Positions 1 through 9,702 of a DNA stretch of 64,000 nt are shown in pieces. The stretch is from Roseovarius sp. M141 (lineage in GTDB: Bacteria; Pseudomonadota; Alphaproteobacteria; Rhodobacterales; Rhodobacteraceae). Where the stretch lies: positions 1,860,001 to 1,924,000 of the forward strand of contig NZ_VCNH01000008.1 of assembly GCF_024355225.1 (NCBI RefSeq). Direction: 5' to 3'. The position numbers and the translations under genes are program-made. Position 1 is the stretch's first letter. Every line of letters starts with the position of its first letter. A model generated the notes under the pieces. That model made no database searches and was not told the origin of the DNA. It was given only the letters and a program-made list of their open reading frames with translations.

Positions 1-1
1 G

Positions 2-535
2 GCCGATGGGCAGGTCACGCGCGGCGAGGTCGCGGCGTTCCGCGAAGTGTTTCAGATCGCGCAAGAGGACGAGGCAGGCGCCGCGCGCGTGTTCAATCTG
101 GCGCGCCAAGACGTGGCCGGATTCGAGGAGTACGCCGCCCGGATCAAGGCGATGTTCGGCGATGACACTGACGCGCTGTGCGATCTGATGGAGGGGCTGT
201 TTCACATCGCCATGGCCGATGGGCGGTATCACCCGGCCGAGAACATCTTTCTTGAGCGTGTGGCCGAGATTTTCGGCCTGAAATCCAGTGAGTTTCAGCG
301 CATGCGCTGCCGTTTTGTGCCGGGCGCTGCACCGGACCCTTATCAGGTGTTGGGCGCGTCGCCGGATGACAGTCTGGCCGAGGTGCGAAAGCGGTATCGC
401 GCGCTGGTGCGCGAGACACATCCCGACCGCATGATGGCCCGCGGTGTGCCGGTCGAGGCGATGCGCCTTGCGGAAAAGCGGATGATCGACATCAACCGCG
501 CGTGGGAGCAAGTCGAAGCCGCGCATCGCGGATGA
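2..535 (+). CDS. djlA: TerB/J-domain co-chaperone (DjlA type), 5' end outside window
   Basis: The reading frame is open from the first bases of the window, so the N-terminus is missing; 177 residues are visible. The first part is a helical TerB-like domain (GQVTRGEV near the window start, then MEGLFHIAMADGRYH). A C-terminal J domain begins near visible residue 112 with DPYQVLGAS and carries the HPD tripeptide (RETHPDRM) needed to stimulate DnaK ATPase activity. The order TerB then J domain is that of DjlA-type co-chaperones, which recruit DnaK at the inner membrane; the N-terminal membrane segment expected for DjlA would lie upstream and cannot be seen. A GTG at 47 is only an internal codon. 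The stop overlaps the start of the next gene (ATGA), suggesting cotranslation. Confidence 0.82.
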   Translation, partial: ADGQVTRGEVAAFREVFQIAQEDEAGAARVFNLARQDVAGFEEYAARIKAMFGDDTDALCDLMEGLFHIAMADGRYHPAENIFLERVAEIFGLKSSEFQRMRCRFVPGAAPDPYQVLGASPDDSLAEVRKRYRALVRETHPDRMMARGVPVEAMRLAEKRMIDINRAWEQVEAAHRG

Positions 536-1557
536 GGCTGGCGACCTGGAATATCGAATGGTTCAACAGCCTGTTTGCCGATGACGGCGCGCTGCTGGAT
601 GATGGTGGCTGGGCGTCGCGCCATAACGTGACGCGCGGCGATCAACTGGCGGCGGTGGGCGGGGTGATGCGCGCGCTGGACGCGGATGCGCTGATGATCA
701 TCGAGGCGCCCGATCACAGCGCCCGACGCAGCACCGTGACCGCACTGGAGCGATTTGCGGATGTGATGGGCCTGCGTACGCGGCGTGCACTGGTGGGATT
801 CACCAACGATACCCAGCAGGAGATCGCGCTGCTCTACGATCCGGACGTCGTTCAGGCGGTGCACGACCCGCAGGGCGACGCGACGGGCAAACGCGGCAGC
901 AGTGATGCGCCGCGTTTCGACGGGGTATTCCGAATCGATCTGGATATTGACGCGGTCGAGGATCTGGTGCGTTTTTCCAAGCCGCCGCTGGAGGTACGGC
1001 TGACAACGCGCTCGGGCTTCGTACTGCGCCTGATCGGTGTGCATCTGAAATCCAAGGCGCCGCATGGCGCCAACACACCTGCGGATGTCATGCGCATCGC
1101 CATTGCCAACCGGCGCAAGCAACTGGCGCAGGCGGTCTGGTTGCGTGCGCGCATATTGGCGCATCTGGAGGCGGGCGAGCCCCTGATCGTGCTGGGCGAT
1201 CTCAACGATGGCCCGGGCCTGGATGAATATGAGGGGCTGTTTGGCCGCTCTTCGGTCGAGGTGGTACTGGGCGAGGGCGAGGCGCTGCGCCTGTTTGATC
1301 CACACGCGCGCAGTGCGCTGGGGCAAAAGATCGGGGCGGTTCACAGCACGTCGCGGTTCTATCTGGGCCATGAGGGGCGGTATCTGCAGGCGCTGTTGGA
1401 TTATATCATGGTCTCGCCCGATCTGCTGGCGCGTGGTCCGGCGTGGCGGATCTGGCATCCGTTCGATGATCCGGCCTGTTACGGCGACGATGCGTTGCGC
1501 GGAGCGCTGCTGACGGCGTCGGACCATTTCCCGGTAACGCTGGATATCGACGCATAG
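532..1557 (+). CDS. Endonuclease/exonuclease/phosphatase-fold hydrolase
   Basis: A 341-residue protein of the EEP superfamily. Motifs seen are the N-terminal metal-binding ATWNIEWFN, a Glu-containing MIIEAPDH, GVHLKSKAP, the central LGDLNDGPG and the C-terminal SDHFPV, which together make the Mg-dependent phosphodiesterase/phosphatase active site. The substrate cannot be told from sequence; family members act on DNA, inositol phosphates or sphingomyelin. There is no signal peptide. The ATG at 532 overlaps the upstream stop and gives a protein starting MRLATWNIEW, directly at the domain; a start 10 codons earlier would only add a tail overlapping djlA. It probably forms an operon with djlA. 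Confidence 0.85.
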   Translation: MRLATWNIEWFNSLFADDGALLDDGGWASRHNVTRGDQLAAVGGVMRALDADALMIIEAPDHSARRSTVTALERFADVMGLRTRRALVGFTNDTQQEIALLYDPDVVQAVHDPQGDATGKRGSSDAPRFDGVFRIDLDIDAVEDLVRFSKPPLEVRLTTRSGFVLRLIGVHLKSKAPHGANTPADVMRIAIANRRKQLAQAVWLRARILAHLEAGEPLIVLGDLNDGPGLDEYEGLFGRSSVEVVLGEGEALRLFDPHARSALGQKIGAVHSTSRFYLGHEGRYLQALLDYIMVSPDLLARGPAWRIWHPFDDPACYGDDALRGALLTASDHFPVTLDIDA

Positions 1558-1594
1558 GCTTAAATTCGGCGAAATTCGTGCTATATTGAGCCTC

Positions 1595-1969
1595 ATGAGA
1601 CAGATCCTGATCACCGCCGCCGCAGCCCTGATGTTGGCAACGCCCGCCGTTCATGCCGAGGAGGATGCCCCCTCGCAGGATGGTCCTTCGCTGATCGAGC
1701 AGGGCGCGCGCTTGTTCTTTGAGGGGTTGATGCAAGAGACACGCCCGGCGATGGAAGGCATGAAGGAGATGGCCGATCGGCTGGGTCCGCAATTGCGCCA
1801 CTTCGCGCAGGAAATGGGTCCGGCGCTGGCCGATATCCTGAAGGATGTCGAGGATCTGAGTGTCTATGAGGCGCCGGAAAAATTGCCCAATGGAGACATC
1901 ATCATCCGGCGTAAACCGGTTGAGGACAGCGCACCGGAGCTGCCGCCGCAGGACGAGATCGAGATCTGA
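1595..1969 (+). CDS. Small exported protein of unknown function
   Basis: A 124-residue protein with a clear Sec signal peptide (MRQILITAAAALMLATPAVHA, cleavage after AHA-like VHA around residue 21). The mature part is acidic and helical, with paired repeats of the type GPQLRHFAQEMGPALADILKDV, then a conserved-looking PNGDIIIRR segment and a Pro/Glu-rich tail. I know related short proteins from Rhodobacterales, often mislabelled as AAA+ ATPase; there is no Walker motif here. The ATG at 1595 is preferred to a TTG three codons earlier. It converges on ppx with a 12-base gap. Confidence 0.7.
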   Translation: MRQILITAAAALMLATPAVHAEEDAPSQDGPSLIEQGARLFFEGLMQETRPAMEGMKEMADRLGPQLRHFAQEMGPALADILKDVEDLSVYEAPEKLPNGDIIIRRKPVEDSAPELPPQDEIEI

Positions 1970-1981
1970 GGTGGACAGGCT

Positions 1982-3547
1982 CTAGGGCGCTATGGCGCCT
2001 TTGACCACCGGCTGCGAGTCGAGCGATGCGGCGAGGGATGTAAATCGCGCCTGCGCGACCTCGCCAAACATGGCCGCCGCCTCGGGGGCGAGGTTGAATT
2101 CGAGGATCCGTTTCTTGGGGTAGAAATGCAGCTTGCCCGGATCGGCGTCGCGCTGAGGCCATAGCATCGCGCCAAAGCGCATCGCCCTGCCCAGAATTTC
2201 GGCGTCGCGGCGCATCGGCGCGTCGATCATCTGGCTGACCTTTTCGATCCGCGTGACGCTGCGCGAATTGGAGTAACGGTGCAGCAGTGCAAGACCCAGA
2301 AAAACCCGTTCGGAGTGTTTCAGCCCGCCCAGGTTGGCGCGGGTGGCCGTGTCAAAGCAGATATCGGCGCGATAGTCGGGATGCGCACGCCAGTTGACGT
2401 CATGCAGAAGGCACGCGGCCTTGATCAGGCGCACGCGTTCGGGGCGGGCGCGTTTGAACAGCGGCATGATGAAGTGATACAGCATCTTGCCAAAGCCGGG
2501 AACGCGCGCATCCTTGGCTTCGGTGAAACGGCATGCCTCGATCAGGGGGTCGCGGTCGCGCAATTGCTGGGGCATCTGTTCGTACAGCATCCCCTCGCGG
2601 ATGCCGTAGCTGGAGATGGCGATATCGTGGGGTTTGAACGTGCGTACCAGTTCGCGCAGCACCTCGGCGGCCTGCGGAACCAGCGCCATCCGGGCAGACG
2701 AGACGCCTGCGCGTTGACGCAGCGCGGTCAGATCCGGCGCCTCGTGAATATAGCGCAGCGTGTCGCGCACGGATGAGGCGCGCATGCGGTATTCGTGCAG
2801 CACGTTCAGGGGGTATCCGCGCCGCTCCATGTCGATCCGCGCAATCGCCCGCCATGAGCCGCCGACCAGGAACAGGCGGTTCTTTTGTTCGCCCAGCTCG
2901 GTCGTCATCGACTCTATGGTATTACGGATATAGGTGCGGCGTGCCTTGGAACCGCCTTTGAGATCGCGCAGCTTCAACGGGCCAAGCTGCGAGGTGACGC
3001 GCCGACCCACGGTGCCACCGTTGATTTCGGCCAGCTCCATCGACGACCCGCCGATATCGCAGACCAACCCGTAGGCGCCGGGCCAGCCCAGCAGCACGCC
3101 CTGGGCAGACAGCCGCGCCTCTTCGCGCCCGTCGATCACCCACAGATCAAGGCCGGTCAGCGCCTTGACCTCGGCCTGAAAGTCGGCGCCGTCGGCGGCG
3201 TCGCGCACGGCGGCGGTGGCGACGCAGGTCAGTGGGCCGGTGTCCATCGCGCGCGCCAGATGGGCAAAGCGGTGCAGCGCGTTCAGTGCGCGGGCGCGCC
3301 CTTCGGGGTTCAGGCGCCCCGTCTCAAGCATCCCGGCGCCGAGGCCGCACATGATTTTCTCGTTGAAGAAATAGGCCGGGCTGCGCGCCGCGCCGTCAAA
3401 GACCACCAACCGGACCGAGTTCGATCCGACATCGACCACGCCGACCCGGCGCAGCGCCCGCGCCGATGGTTTGTTGAAAAGGGCACGGCCAAAGGGATTG
3501 CTGCCCGTGCTGCCGGAAGTTCCGCGATCGGTATCGGGTGCGTTCAT
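1982..3547 (-). CDS. ppx: Exopolyphosphatase / pppGpp phosphohydrolase family (Ppx/GppA)
   Basis: A 521-residue member of the Ppx/GppA branch of the actin-like ASKHA ATPase superfamily, which releases phosphate from the end of polyphosphate or converts pppGpp to ppGpp. The phosphate-binding loops are visible as DVGSNSVRL (about residues 39-47) and DIGGSSMEL (about 164-172). A C-terminal half with LLHDVNWRAHPDYR has the HD-like helical domain of longer Ppx proteins. It lies 73 bases downstream of ppk1 in the same direction, which favours the exopolyphosphatase role. The first about 30 residues are a Ser/Gly-rich extension of uncertain value; a later start is possible. Confidence 0.9.
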   Translation of the reverse strand: MNAPDTDRGTSGSTGSNPFGRALFNKPSARALRRVGVVDVGSNSVRLVVFDGAARSPAYFFNEKIMCGLGAGMLETGRLNPEGRARALNALHRFAHLARAMDTGPLTCVATAAVRDAADGADFQAEVKALTGLDLWVIDGREEARLSAQGVLLGWPGAYGLVCDIGGSSMELAEINGGTVGRRVTSQLGPLKLRDLKGGSKARRTYIRNTIESMTTELGEQKNRLFLVGGSWRAIARIDMERRGYPLNVLHEYRMRASSVRDTLRYIHEAPDLTALRQRAGVSSARMALVPQAAEVLRELVRTFKPHDIAISSYGIREGMLYEQMPQQLRDRDPLIEACRFTEAKDARVPGFGKMLYHFIMPLFKRARPERVRLIKAACLLHDVNWRAHPDYRADICFDTATRANLGGLKHSERVFLGLALLHRYSNSRSVTRIEKVSQMIDAPMRRDAEILGRAMRFGAMLWPQRDADPGKLHFYPKKRILEFNLAPEAAAMFGEVAQARFTSLAASLDSQPVVKGAIAP

Positions 3548-3620
3548 TTTGCTATCAGCCGTTGTTGCGCCGATCCTGTTATGTGCTGACGGGTAAGTGC
3601 CGTCAACGCGCCGCGCTGCA

Positions 3621-5795
3621 TTAATCCTCGGTGTGGGTCAGCTGCGGTACATCCGCCGCGCCCGCCGATCCGCGGCCCGACAGCGATGGGTTTTCCATGA
3701 AGAACCGGTGGCAGCTAAAGGCAAATTCACCCTCGGGCAGGGACGCGCGGGCAAAGCTGCCATCGGGCGCCATCACCCAGCTTTGGGCAACGTCGGCCAT
3801 GTTGGCAGCCATGACCTGACTGGTGATCTGCGCCTTGACGGTGGGGTTCTGGATCTCGACCAGAGTTTCGACCCGGCGTTTCAGGTTGCGGCCCATCCAG
3901 TCGGCGGAGGAAATGAAAACGCGCGCCTTTTTATGCGGCAAGCCGTGGCCGCCCCCAAAGCAGACGATGCGGCTGTGTTCCAGAAACCGCCCGACGATGG
4001 ATTTGACGCGGATGTTCTCGGACAGACCCTTGATACCGGGTCGCAGCCCGCAGATTCCGCGCACGACAAGGCTGATGCGCACGCCCGCATTGCTGGCGGC
4101 ATAAAGGGCGTCGATGATGCCGGGATCGATCAGCGCGTTCATCTTGGCCCAGATTTCGGCGGGGCGGCCATTTTGGGCGTGCTCAATCTCGGTTGCGATC
4201 ATCTCCAGCAGGCTTGACTTGAGGGTGATGGGCGAAATGGCGAGGTTTTCCAGCATTTCGGGCTGGGCATAGCCCGACAGGTAATTGAACACCTTGGTTG
4301 CATCGCGCCCCAGCACGCTGTCGCAGGTGAAAAACGAAAGGTCTGTATAGATGCGTGCCGTTATGGGGTGGTAATTTCCGGTGCCGAAATGGGTATAGGT
4401 GACCAGATTGTCGCCCTCGCGGCGCACGACGATGCTGATCTTGGCATGGGTTTTCAGATCAAGAAAGCCATAGACCACATGCGCGCCCGCGCGCTCCAGC
4501 CGACGGGACTGGCGGATGTTGGCGGCCTCGTCAAAGCGGGCCTTCAGTTCGACCAGCGCGGTGACGGATTTGCCGTTCTCGGCAGCCTCGCACAGGGCCT
4601 CGACGATGGGGGATTGGTTGGAGGTGCGGTAGAGCGTCTGCTTGATCGCCACCACATCGGGGTCGTTCGCCGCCTGTTTTAGGAACCGCACGACCATATC
4701 GAAGGTCTCGTACGGGTGGTGCAGCAGCATGTCCTTTTGGCGGATCGCGGCGAACATGTCGCCTTCGAAGTCCTGCACGCGTTCCGGCACGCGGGGCGCG
4801 AAGCTGGGCCATAGAAGGTCCGGGCGCGCGTCCAGCACCAACTCCTTGAGGTCGGCGAGGCCGATCATGCCGTCGACCTCGATCACCTCGTCGGAGGTGA
4901 CGTGAAGCTCGTCCATGACGAGGCTACGCAGTGCCTCGGGCGCGTCGCGTGTGATATTCATGCGCACCACCTCGCCGCGGCGGCGGCGTTTCAGCGCCAC
5001 CTCGAATTCGCGCACCAGATCTTCGGCCTCTTCCTCGACCTCCAGATCGCTGTCGCGCAGTACGCGAAAGGCGCAGTGCCCCTTGTATTTGTAGCCCGGA
5101 AAGAGGCTGTGCAGATGCAGGATCAGCAATGTCTCAAGCGGCAGGAAGCGATGTGCGCCTACCCCGGCGGGCAGGGCGACAAAGCGGTCGATCTGCTGCG
5201 GGATCGGCAACAGCGCCTGAAGTGGACGTTTGTCGCGGATACGGGTGAGGTTCAGGGCCAGAGAATAGCCAAGGTTCGGGATGAAGGGGAACGGATGCGC
5301 CGGATCGATCGCCAGCGGCGACAGGACCGGGAACACCTTGTTCAGAAAGACATCGGCCAGATAGGCGCGGTCGGCATCGTCCAGACCATCGCCGGTCATG
5401 ATGGTGATGTTCTGCGTTCCCAGTTCGTCGCGCAAATGTTGATAGGTCTGCTGCTGCGCGCCCAGCAGTTTGCGCGCGTCCTCGTTGATCAGCACCAGTT
5501 GTTCGGCGGGGGTCAGGCCATCGGCGGCGGGGGTGGTGTTGCCCGCACGGGCCAATTCCCGCAGACCTGCGACGCGGACGTTATAGAATTCATCCAGATT
5601 GGTAGCCGAGATCGACAGAAAGCGCAGCCGCTCCAGCAGCGGCACGCGCGGGTTCTGCGCCTCTTCCAGCACGCGCCAGTTGAAGCCCAGCCAACTGAGT
5701 TCGCGATTATAGAAGCGGCCCGGCCCGGTCAGGTCGAGATCTGGCAGCTCTTGGGCCGCAGGAAGGGGTGAGGTCAGAAAATCGGCGTGGCTCAT
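3621..5795 (-). CDS. ppk1: Polyphosphate kinase 1
   Basis: A 724-residue PPK1, the reversible enzyme that polymerises the gamma-phosphate of ATP into polyphosphate. The N-terminal domain starts [13 protein letters not shown], followed by the SATNLDEFY segment typical of the family. The two phospholipase D-like catalytic domains are present, with the autophosphorylated His in [10 protein letters not shown] and a second His-containing region, and the late [16 protein letters not shown] motif. The open frame extends 57 codons upstream, but the ATG at 5795 (MSHADFLT) gives the normal family length. It is downstream of hda (67-base gap) and upstream of ppx, an arrangement conserved in alphaproteobacteria. 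Confidence 0.95.
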   Translation of the reverse strand: MSHADFLTSPLPAAQELPDLDLTGPGRFYNRELSWLGFNWRVLEEAQNPRVPLLERLRFLSISATNLDEFYNVRVAGLRELARAGNTTPAADGLTPAEQLVLINEDARKLLGAQQQTYQHLRDELGTQNITIMTGDGLDDADRAYLADVFLNKVFPVLSPLAIDPAHPFPFIPNLGYSLALNLTRIRDKRPLQALLPIPQQIDRFVALPAGVGAHRFLPLETLLILHLHSLFPGYKYKGHCAFRVLRDSDLEVEEEAEDLVREFEVALKRRRRGEVVRMNITRDAPEALRSLVMDELHVTSDEVIEVDGMIGLADLKELVLDARPDLLWPSFAPRVPERVQDFEGDMFAAIRQKDMLLHHPYETFDMVVRFLKQAANDPDVVAIKQTLYRTSNQSPIVEALCEAAENGKSVTALVELKARFDEAANIRQSRRLERAGAHVVYGFLDLKTHAKISIVVRREGDNLVTYTHFGTGNYHPITARIYTDLSFFTCDSVLGRDATKVFNYLSGYAQPEMLENLAISPITLKSSLLEMIATEIEHAQNGRPAEIWAKMNALIDPGIIDALYAASNAGVRISLVVRGICGLRPGIKGLSENIRVKSIVGRFLEHSRIVCFGGGHGLPHKKARVFISSADWMGRNLKRRVETLVEIQNPTVKAQITSQVMAANMADVAQSWVMAPDGSFARASLPEGEFAFSCHRFFMENPSLSGRGSAGAADVPQLTHTED

Positions 5796-5862
5796 GAGTG
5801 TTGGATAAAGGCCTGATGTGACAAGGATATGACGGGTCGTGGTGCGCCGGATGAGTGTGGCG

Positions 5863-6567
5863 TCACAGGCCCAGCTTGTCCAGCACCTCGGCGGCCAGCG
5901 CGCGGGTGACGGGGCGGCGCCGCTCCAGCGCCAGCGTGTCCAGTGCGGCGACGACACGGCTGGCATCGTCGAAGGCGCGCGGCATGTGGCGCACCAGAAA
6001 GGGGATTGTGCCGGGGGTCGGCAGGATCTGGCGGTCGCCCATCTGTTTCATCAGGACGGCGGCCAGCAGGTCATCGTCTGGCTCCTTCAGGGTGCAGGTG
6101 GGCGTCGCCTGCATCCGGCTGGCCAGGTCGGGCAGGACCAGCGGCCAGTGGTTGGGCGCGGCGCGCGCGGTGATCAGCAGGGAATGCCCCTCGGCCAGTG
6201 CAAGGTTGTGCAGGTGAAACAGCGCCTCTTCGATCTCGCGCTCGCCTGCGATGGTATCGGCGGCCTCGAGAGCGACATGCCCGGCGGCGAGCGTTGGAAT
6301 GTCGGCCCCCGGCAGATCGCGGGCTTGAATGATCCGGGCGCCGCTGAGATCCCGCCAGACATGGGCCAGATGCGTCTTGCCCGATCCGGCAGGGCCGTTC
6401 AGCACCAGCTTGCGTGCGGGCCAGTTCTGCCAGCTATCGATCAGTGCAACGGCGGTGGCGTTGGCCGAGGACACGTAAAAATCGTTCCGCCCGACGGCGG
6501 GCATCGTCTGCAGATTAAGGCTCAGCTGCCGGGGCTGCTTTGGGGGCCGCTTGCTGGACATGGACAT
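5863..6567 (-). CDS. hdaA: DnaA-related replication regulator HdaA
   Basis: A 234-residue AAA+ protein resembling the ATPase core of DnaA without the C-terminal DNA-binding domain. The N-terminus carries QLSLNL (about residues 14-19), a textbook beta-clamp-binding hexapeptide, which fits the Hda role: with the loaded DNA polymerase clamp it stimulates hydrolysis of DnaA-ATP and so blocks re-initiation. Walker A is [10 protein letters not shown]. The start at 6567 is two bases after the stop of the perM-like gene, and a longer upstream reading would lie inside that gene. It is followed by ppk1. Confidence 0.87.
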   Translation of the reverse strand: MSMSSKRPPKQPRQLSLNLQTMPAVGRNDFYVSSANATAVALIDSWQNWPARKLVLNGPAGSGKTHLAHVWRDLSGARIIQARDLPGADIPTLAAGHVALEAADTIAGEREIEEALFHLHNLALAEGHSLLITARAAPNHWPLVLPDLASRMQATPTCTLKEPDDDLLAAVLMKQMGDRQILPTPGTIPFLVRHMPRAFDDASRVVAALDTLALERRRPVTRALAAEVLDKLGL

Positions 6568-6569
6568 GG

Positions 6570-7634
6570 CTATGCGTCTTGGTCCGGTGATCCGCGATAC
6601 AGCTGGCTGTTTTTGTATTGCCCTGTCGCAAAGCGGGTGATCACGCCGATGGCGGCCGCAACGGGTACGGCGACCAGCATGCCGACAAACCCAAACAGTG
6701 CGCCGAACACCGACAGCGCGAAGATCAGCCAAACGGGGTGCAGTCCCACTGACCCGCCGACCAGGCGAGGTGTCAGGATGTTGCCCTCGATCACCTGACC
6801 CAGCGCAAAGATGCCGGCGATTATTCCAATGGCCAGCCAATCGCCCCAGAACTGGAACAGGGCCAGACCAATGGCCAGCACACCGCCGACAAGGGCGCCG
6901 ACATAGGGGATAAAGGTCAGCAGACCCGCCGCAAACCCGACAACAAGGCCAAATTGCAGCCCCGCCAGCATCAGCGCCACTGCATAATACGTGCCAAGGA
7001 TCAGGCAGACAGTGCCCATGCCGCGGATGAACCCCGACATCGTCTTGTCGATCTCGCGGGCCAGATAGCGGATCGTCGGCGCGTGTTCACGCGGCAGCAG
7101 GTCGTCGATCCGCGCGACCATGCGGTCCCAGTCATACAGCAGGTAGACCGCGACAACGGGCACGATCACGAACAGCACCAGCACGTTGATCAAGGAGGAT
7201 ACCGAGGACAGCACCGTTTCCAGCAACTCGCCGCCGCGTTCCTGAATCGACTCGCCCACGGCGGTCAGCGATTGGCGCAGGGCGCTGTTTTCATCGGCAA
7301 CCTCTGGGAAACGTTCGGTCACGAAAGTCTGCAACTTGCGCGACAACTCGGGCGCTGTGTCCACCAGCGCGGTGGCCTGCGACGCAAGCGTCGGAATAAC
7401 CAGTAGCGCCATGACGACAAAGATGATGAGTGTCAGGACCGCGATCACCCCGACAGACAATGCGCGGTTGAGGCCGATCTTTTGCAGGCGGTCGGCGAAG
7501 GGGTCCAGAAAATAGGCGATAGCCGCACCGACGATAAACGGCAGGATCACGTCACCCAGCAGCCATAGCACGCCCAAAAAGACCGCCGCAGCGATCCCCC
7601 AGTATTTCATCTGCGTCCCGATGGGCAAGGCCAA
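6570..7634 (-). CDS. AI-2E family transporter (PerM-like) membrane protein
   Basis: A 354-residue polytopic membrane protein with about seven to eight hydrophobic segments: two near the N-terminus, a long soluble loop (about residues 85-140, rich in Glu/Arg), then the typical AI-2E/PerM core with FIPYVGALVGG and GNILTPRLVG motifs. Members have been linked to autoinducer-2 export or to sodium/proton exchange, so the substrate is open. First gene of the likely perM-hdaA-ppk1-ppx transcription unit and divergent from proS. The C-terminal stop is two bases before the hdaA start. Confidence 0.85.
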   Translation of the reverse strand: MALPIGTQMKYWGIAAAVFLGVLWLLGDVILPFIVGAAIAYFLDPFADRLQKIGLNRALSVGVIAVLTLIIFVVMALLVIPTLASQATALVDTAPELSRKLQTFVTERFPEVADENSALRQSLTAVGESIQERGGELLETVLSSVSSLINVLVLFVIVPVVAVYLLYDWDRMVARIDDLLPREHAPTIRYLAREIDKTMSGFIRGMGTVCLILGTYYAVALMLAGLQFGLVVGFAAGLLTFIPYVGALVGGVLAIGLALFQFWGDWLAIGIIAGIFALGQVIEGNILTPRLVGGSVGLHPVWLIFALSVFGALFGFVGMLVAVPVAAAIGVITRFATGQYKNSQLYRGSPDQDA

Positions 7635-7658
7635 GGCATCCTTTCGGTGTGTCAGCTA

Positions 7659-7690
7659 CACTTGAAGGAAGCGCCGCGCGCTTTCAAGTG
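7659..7690. repeat. Imperfect inverted repeat in the perM/proS divergent region
   Basis: Arms CACTTGA + AAGCGC (7659-7665 and 7669-7674, three-base bulge between) pair with GCGCTT + TCAAGTG (7678-7690) around a CGC loop. It lies 25 bases upstream of the perM-like start and about 97 bases upstream of proS, with no T-run, so it is either an operator or an RNA structure in a leader. Confidence 0.5.
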
Positions 7691-7786
7691 CGGGTTTACT
7701 GCGCGAGGGGGCATGCCGCGCTTGCCCGGACGTGCGCAAAGCCATAAACGGGGGGCAAAATGCCCCTGACCCCCGAGAGGATCGCC

Positions 7787-9142
7787 ATGCGCCTGTCCCG
7801 CTATTTTCTGCCCGTCCTGAAAGAGACGCCCGCCGAGGCGCAGATCGTGTCCCACCGCCTGATGCTGCGTGCAGGCATGATCAAGCAGGCGGGCGCCGGG
7901 ATCTATTCGTGGCTTCCCCTGGGCTTCAAGGTGTTGCGCAAGCTGGAAAATATCGTCCATGAAGAACAGATGCGCGTGGGGCATATCCCGATGCTGATGC
8001 CGACGCTGCAATCGGCGGACCTGTGGCGCGAGAGCGGCCGTTTTGATGATTACGGCGAGGAAATGCTGCGCATCAAGGACCGGCAGGGGCGCGATCTGCT
8101 CTATGGTCCGACGAACGAGGAGATGATCACCGACATTTTCCGCGCTCATGTGGGCAGCTACAAGGACCTTCCGCTGACGCTGTATCATATCCAGTGGAAA
8201 TTCCGAGACGAGATGCGCCCGCGCTTTGGCGTGATGCGGGGCCGCGAGTTTTACATGAAGGACGGCTACAACTTTGATCTGAATCGCGAGGATGCGCTGC
8301 ATTCCTATAACCGGCATCTGGTCAGCTATCTGCGCACCTACGAGCGGATGGGCCTTCAGGCGATCCCGATGCGCGCGGATTCCGGCCCCATCGGCGGTGA
8401 TGACACGCATGAGTTTCTGGTGCTGGCCGAAACCGGCGAAAGCGAAGTGTTCTATGATTCCGAGATCACCGAGCTGAAATTCGGCGATCGCGACGTCGAC
8501 TATGATTCGCACGACGCCTGCCGTGCGGTGCTGGACGAATTCACCTCGCGCTATGCCCGTACGGACGAAACCCATGACGAGGCGCTGTTTGCCAAAATCC
8601 CCGAGGATCGGCGCCGCACAGCGCGCGGCATCGAAGTGGGGCAGATATTCTACTTCGGCACCAAGTATTCCGAGGCGATGGGCGCCACCGTTCAAGGCCC
8701 GGATGGCAAGCCTGTTCCGGTCCACATGGGCAGCCACGGCATCGGCGTCAGCCGTTTGGTCGGCGCGATCATCGAGGCCAGCCATGACGACAATGGCATA
8801 ATCTGGCCCGAGGGCGTGACGCCATTTCATGCCGGGATCGTCAACCTGAAACAGGGCGACGCCGAGGCGGACGCGGCCTGCGAGGCATTGTATGCCGGGA
8901 TCACGGCGCTGGGCCTTGACCCGCTCTATGACGACCGCGACGAACGGGCAGGCGGCAAGTTTGCCACGATGGATCTGATCGGCCTGCCGTGGCGGATCAC
9001 CGTCGGCCCGCGCGGTCTGAAAAACGGTGTGGTCGAACTGACCAGCCGCCGCACCGGCGAGAGTGAGGAAATGCCGCCCGAGGACGCGATCAAGCGCCTC
9101 GCGCAGATCTATGCACCTCATCGCGGCACGCTGGTCGGCTAG
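7787..9142 (+). CDS. proS: Prolyl-tRNA synthetase
   Basis: A 451-residue class II aminoacyl-tRNA synthetase that charges tRNA-Pro. It begins [17 protein letters not shown] and contains the class II motifs (GPTNEEMIT region, [20 protein letters not shown] as motif 2, and the motif 3 region [10 protein letters not shown]). It is the short bacterial form common in alphaproteobacteria: the segment after the motif 2 domain goes almost straight to motif 3, so the about 180-residue editing (INS) domain of E. coli ProRS is absent. The C-terminal anticodon-binding domain follows. The ATG at 7787 is chosen over the one at 7760 because GAGAGG lies six bases upstream. Confidence 0.97.
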   Translation: MRLSRYFLPVLKETPAEAQIVSHRLMLRAGMIKQAGAGIYSWLPLGFKVLRKLENIVHEEQMRVGHIPMLMPTLQSADLWRESGRFDDYGEEMLRIKDRQGRDLLYGPTNEEMITDIFRAHVGSYKDLPLTLYHIQWKFRDEMRPRFGVMRGREFYMKDGYNFDLNREDALHSYNRHLVSYLRTYERMGLQAIPMRADSGPIGGDDTHEFLVLAETGESEVFYDSEITELKFGDRDVDYDSHDACRAVLDEFTSRYARTDETHDEALFAKIPEDRRRTARGIEVGQIFYFGTKYSEAMGATVQGPDGKPVPVHMGSHGIGVSRLVGAIIEASHDDNGIIWPEGVTPFHAGIVNLKQGDAEADAACEALYAGITALGLDPLYDDRDERAGGKFATMDLIGLPWRITVGPRGLKNGVVELTSRRTGESEEMPPEDAIKRLAQIYAPHRGTLVG

Positions 9143-9145
9143 GGG

Positions 9146-9649
9146 ATGCTGGGCCGCGCGCTGATGTTGGCGGGGGGCCTTGCGGGGGCTGCGGGATTGT
9201 CGCAGTTCCCCGAGTTTTCGCAGCAATATGTGCAGCGCCTGGGCGGAGCGGTGGACGAGCTGCGCCGCTTTGTGGCCGAGTTCGACGCGGACGCCGCCGA
9301 GATCGGGCTGACGCGCAACGCTGCGCTGGCCGATCTGGGACAGGGCGGCGCGATGGGTGTTCAACGGGCCGAGACGATGGCGGGCGTGATCGTGCGGTTC
9401 GAGCATCTGTCTGCCGATCTGGCCGCGCTGCGCCGCGCCGGGCCATTCACCCGCGCCTACCGTGCCCGCAGTTTGGGTGACGGCGAGATTGCGAGCGCGG
9501 CATGGGCGGAATTCAAACCGGCGCTGCCGCTGAATTTTGAGGGCGGGGTGTTCGCCGGGGCCGGATTTCTGGGCGGTCTGGGCATTATGGCCGCCGCACT
9601 GGCGCTGCTGAAACTGCCGTTTCGGCGGCGCCGTGCCCGGTCTGCTTGA
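9146..9649 (+). CDS. DUF2937 family membrane protein
   Basis: A 167-residue protein that starts four bases after proS. It has a hydrophobic N-terminal segment, a helical middle with many Ala/Glu, and a hydrophobic C-terminal segment (AGAGFLGGLGIMAAALALL) followed by an Arg-rich tail, so both ends are likely membrane-anchored. The GLSQFPEFSQQYVQRLGGAVDEL stretch is typical of DUF2937 proteins, whose function is unknown. The close spacing suggests cotranscription with proS. Confidence 0.75.
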   Translation: MLGRALMLAGGLAGAAGLSQFPEFSQQYVQRLGGAVDELRRFVAEFDADAAEIGLTRNAALADLGQGGAMGVQRAETMAGVIVRFEHLSADLAALRRAGPFTRAYRARSLGDGEIASAAWAEFKPALPLNFEGGVFAGAGFLGGLGIMAAALALLKLPFRRRRARSA

Positions 9650-9702
9650 CGGCGCTGGGCCCCCGGCGCAAGTTGCGCCCAACTTATCAGGAGTGAGTGC
9701 AC

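Noticed and set aside
343..1614. 423-codon open frame opposite the EEP hydrolase gene
   Set aside because: Overlaps a gene with clear catalytic motifs and shows none itself.
1595..1969. AAA+ ATPase label for the small exported protein
   Set aside because: There is no Walker A or B motif and the protein carries a signal peptide.
7652..9682. 676-codon open frame on the minus strand opposite proS and the DUF2937 gene
   Set aside because: It mirrors proS, has Arg/Gln/His-rich composition typical of antisense frames in GC-rich DNA, and no recognisable domain.
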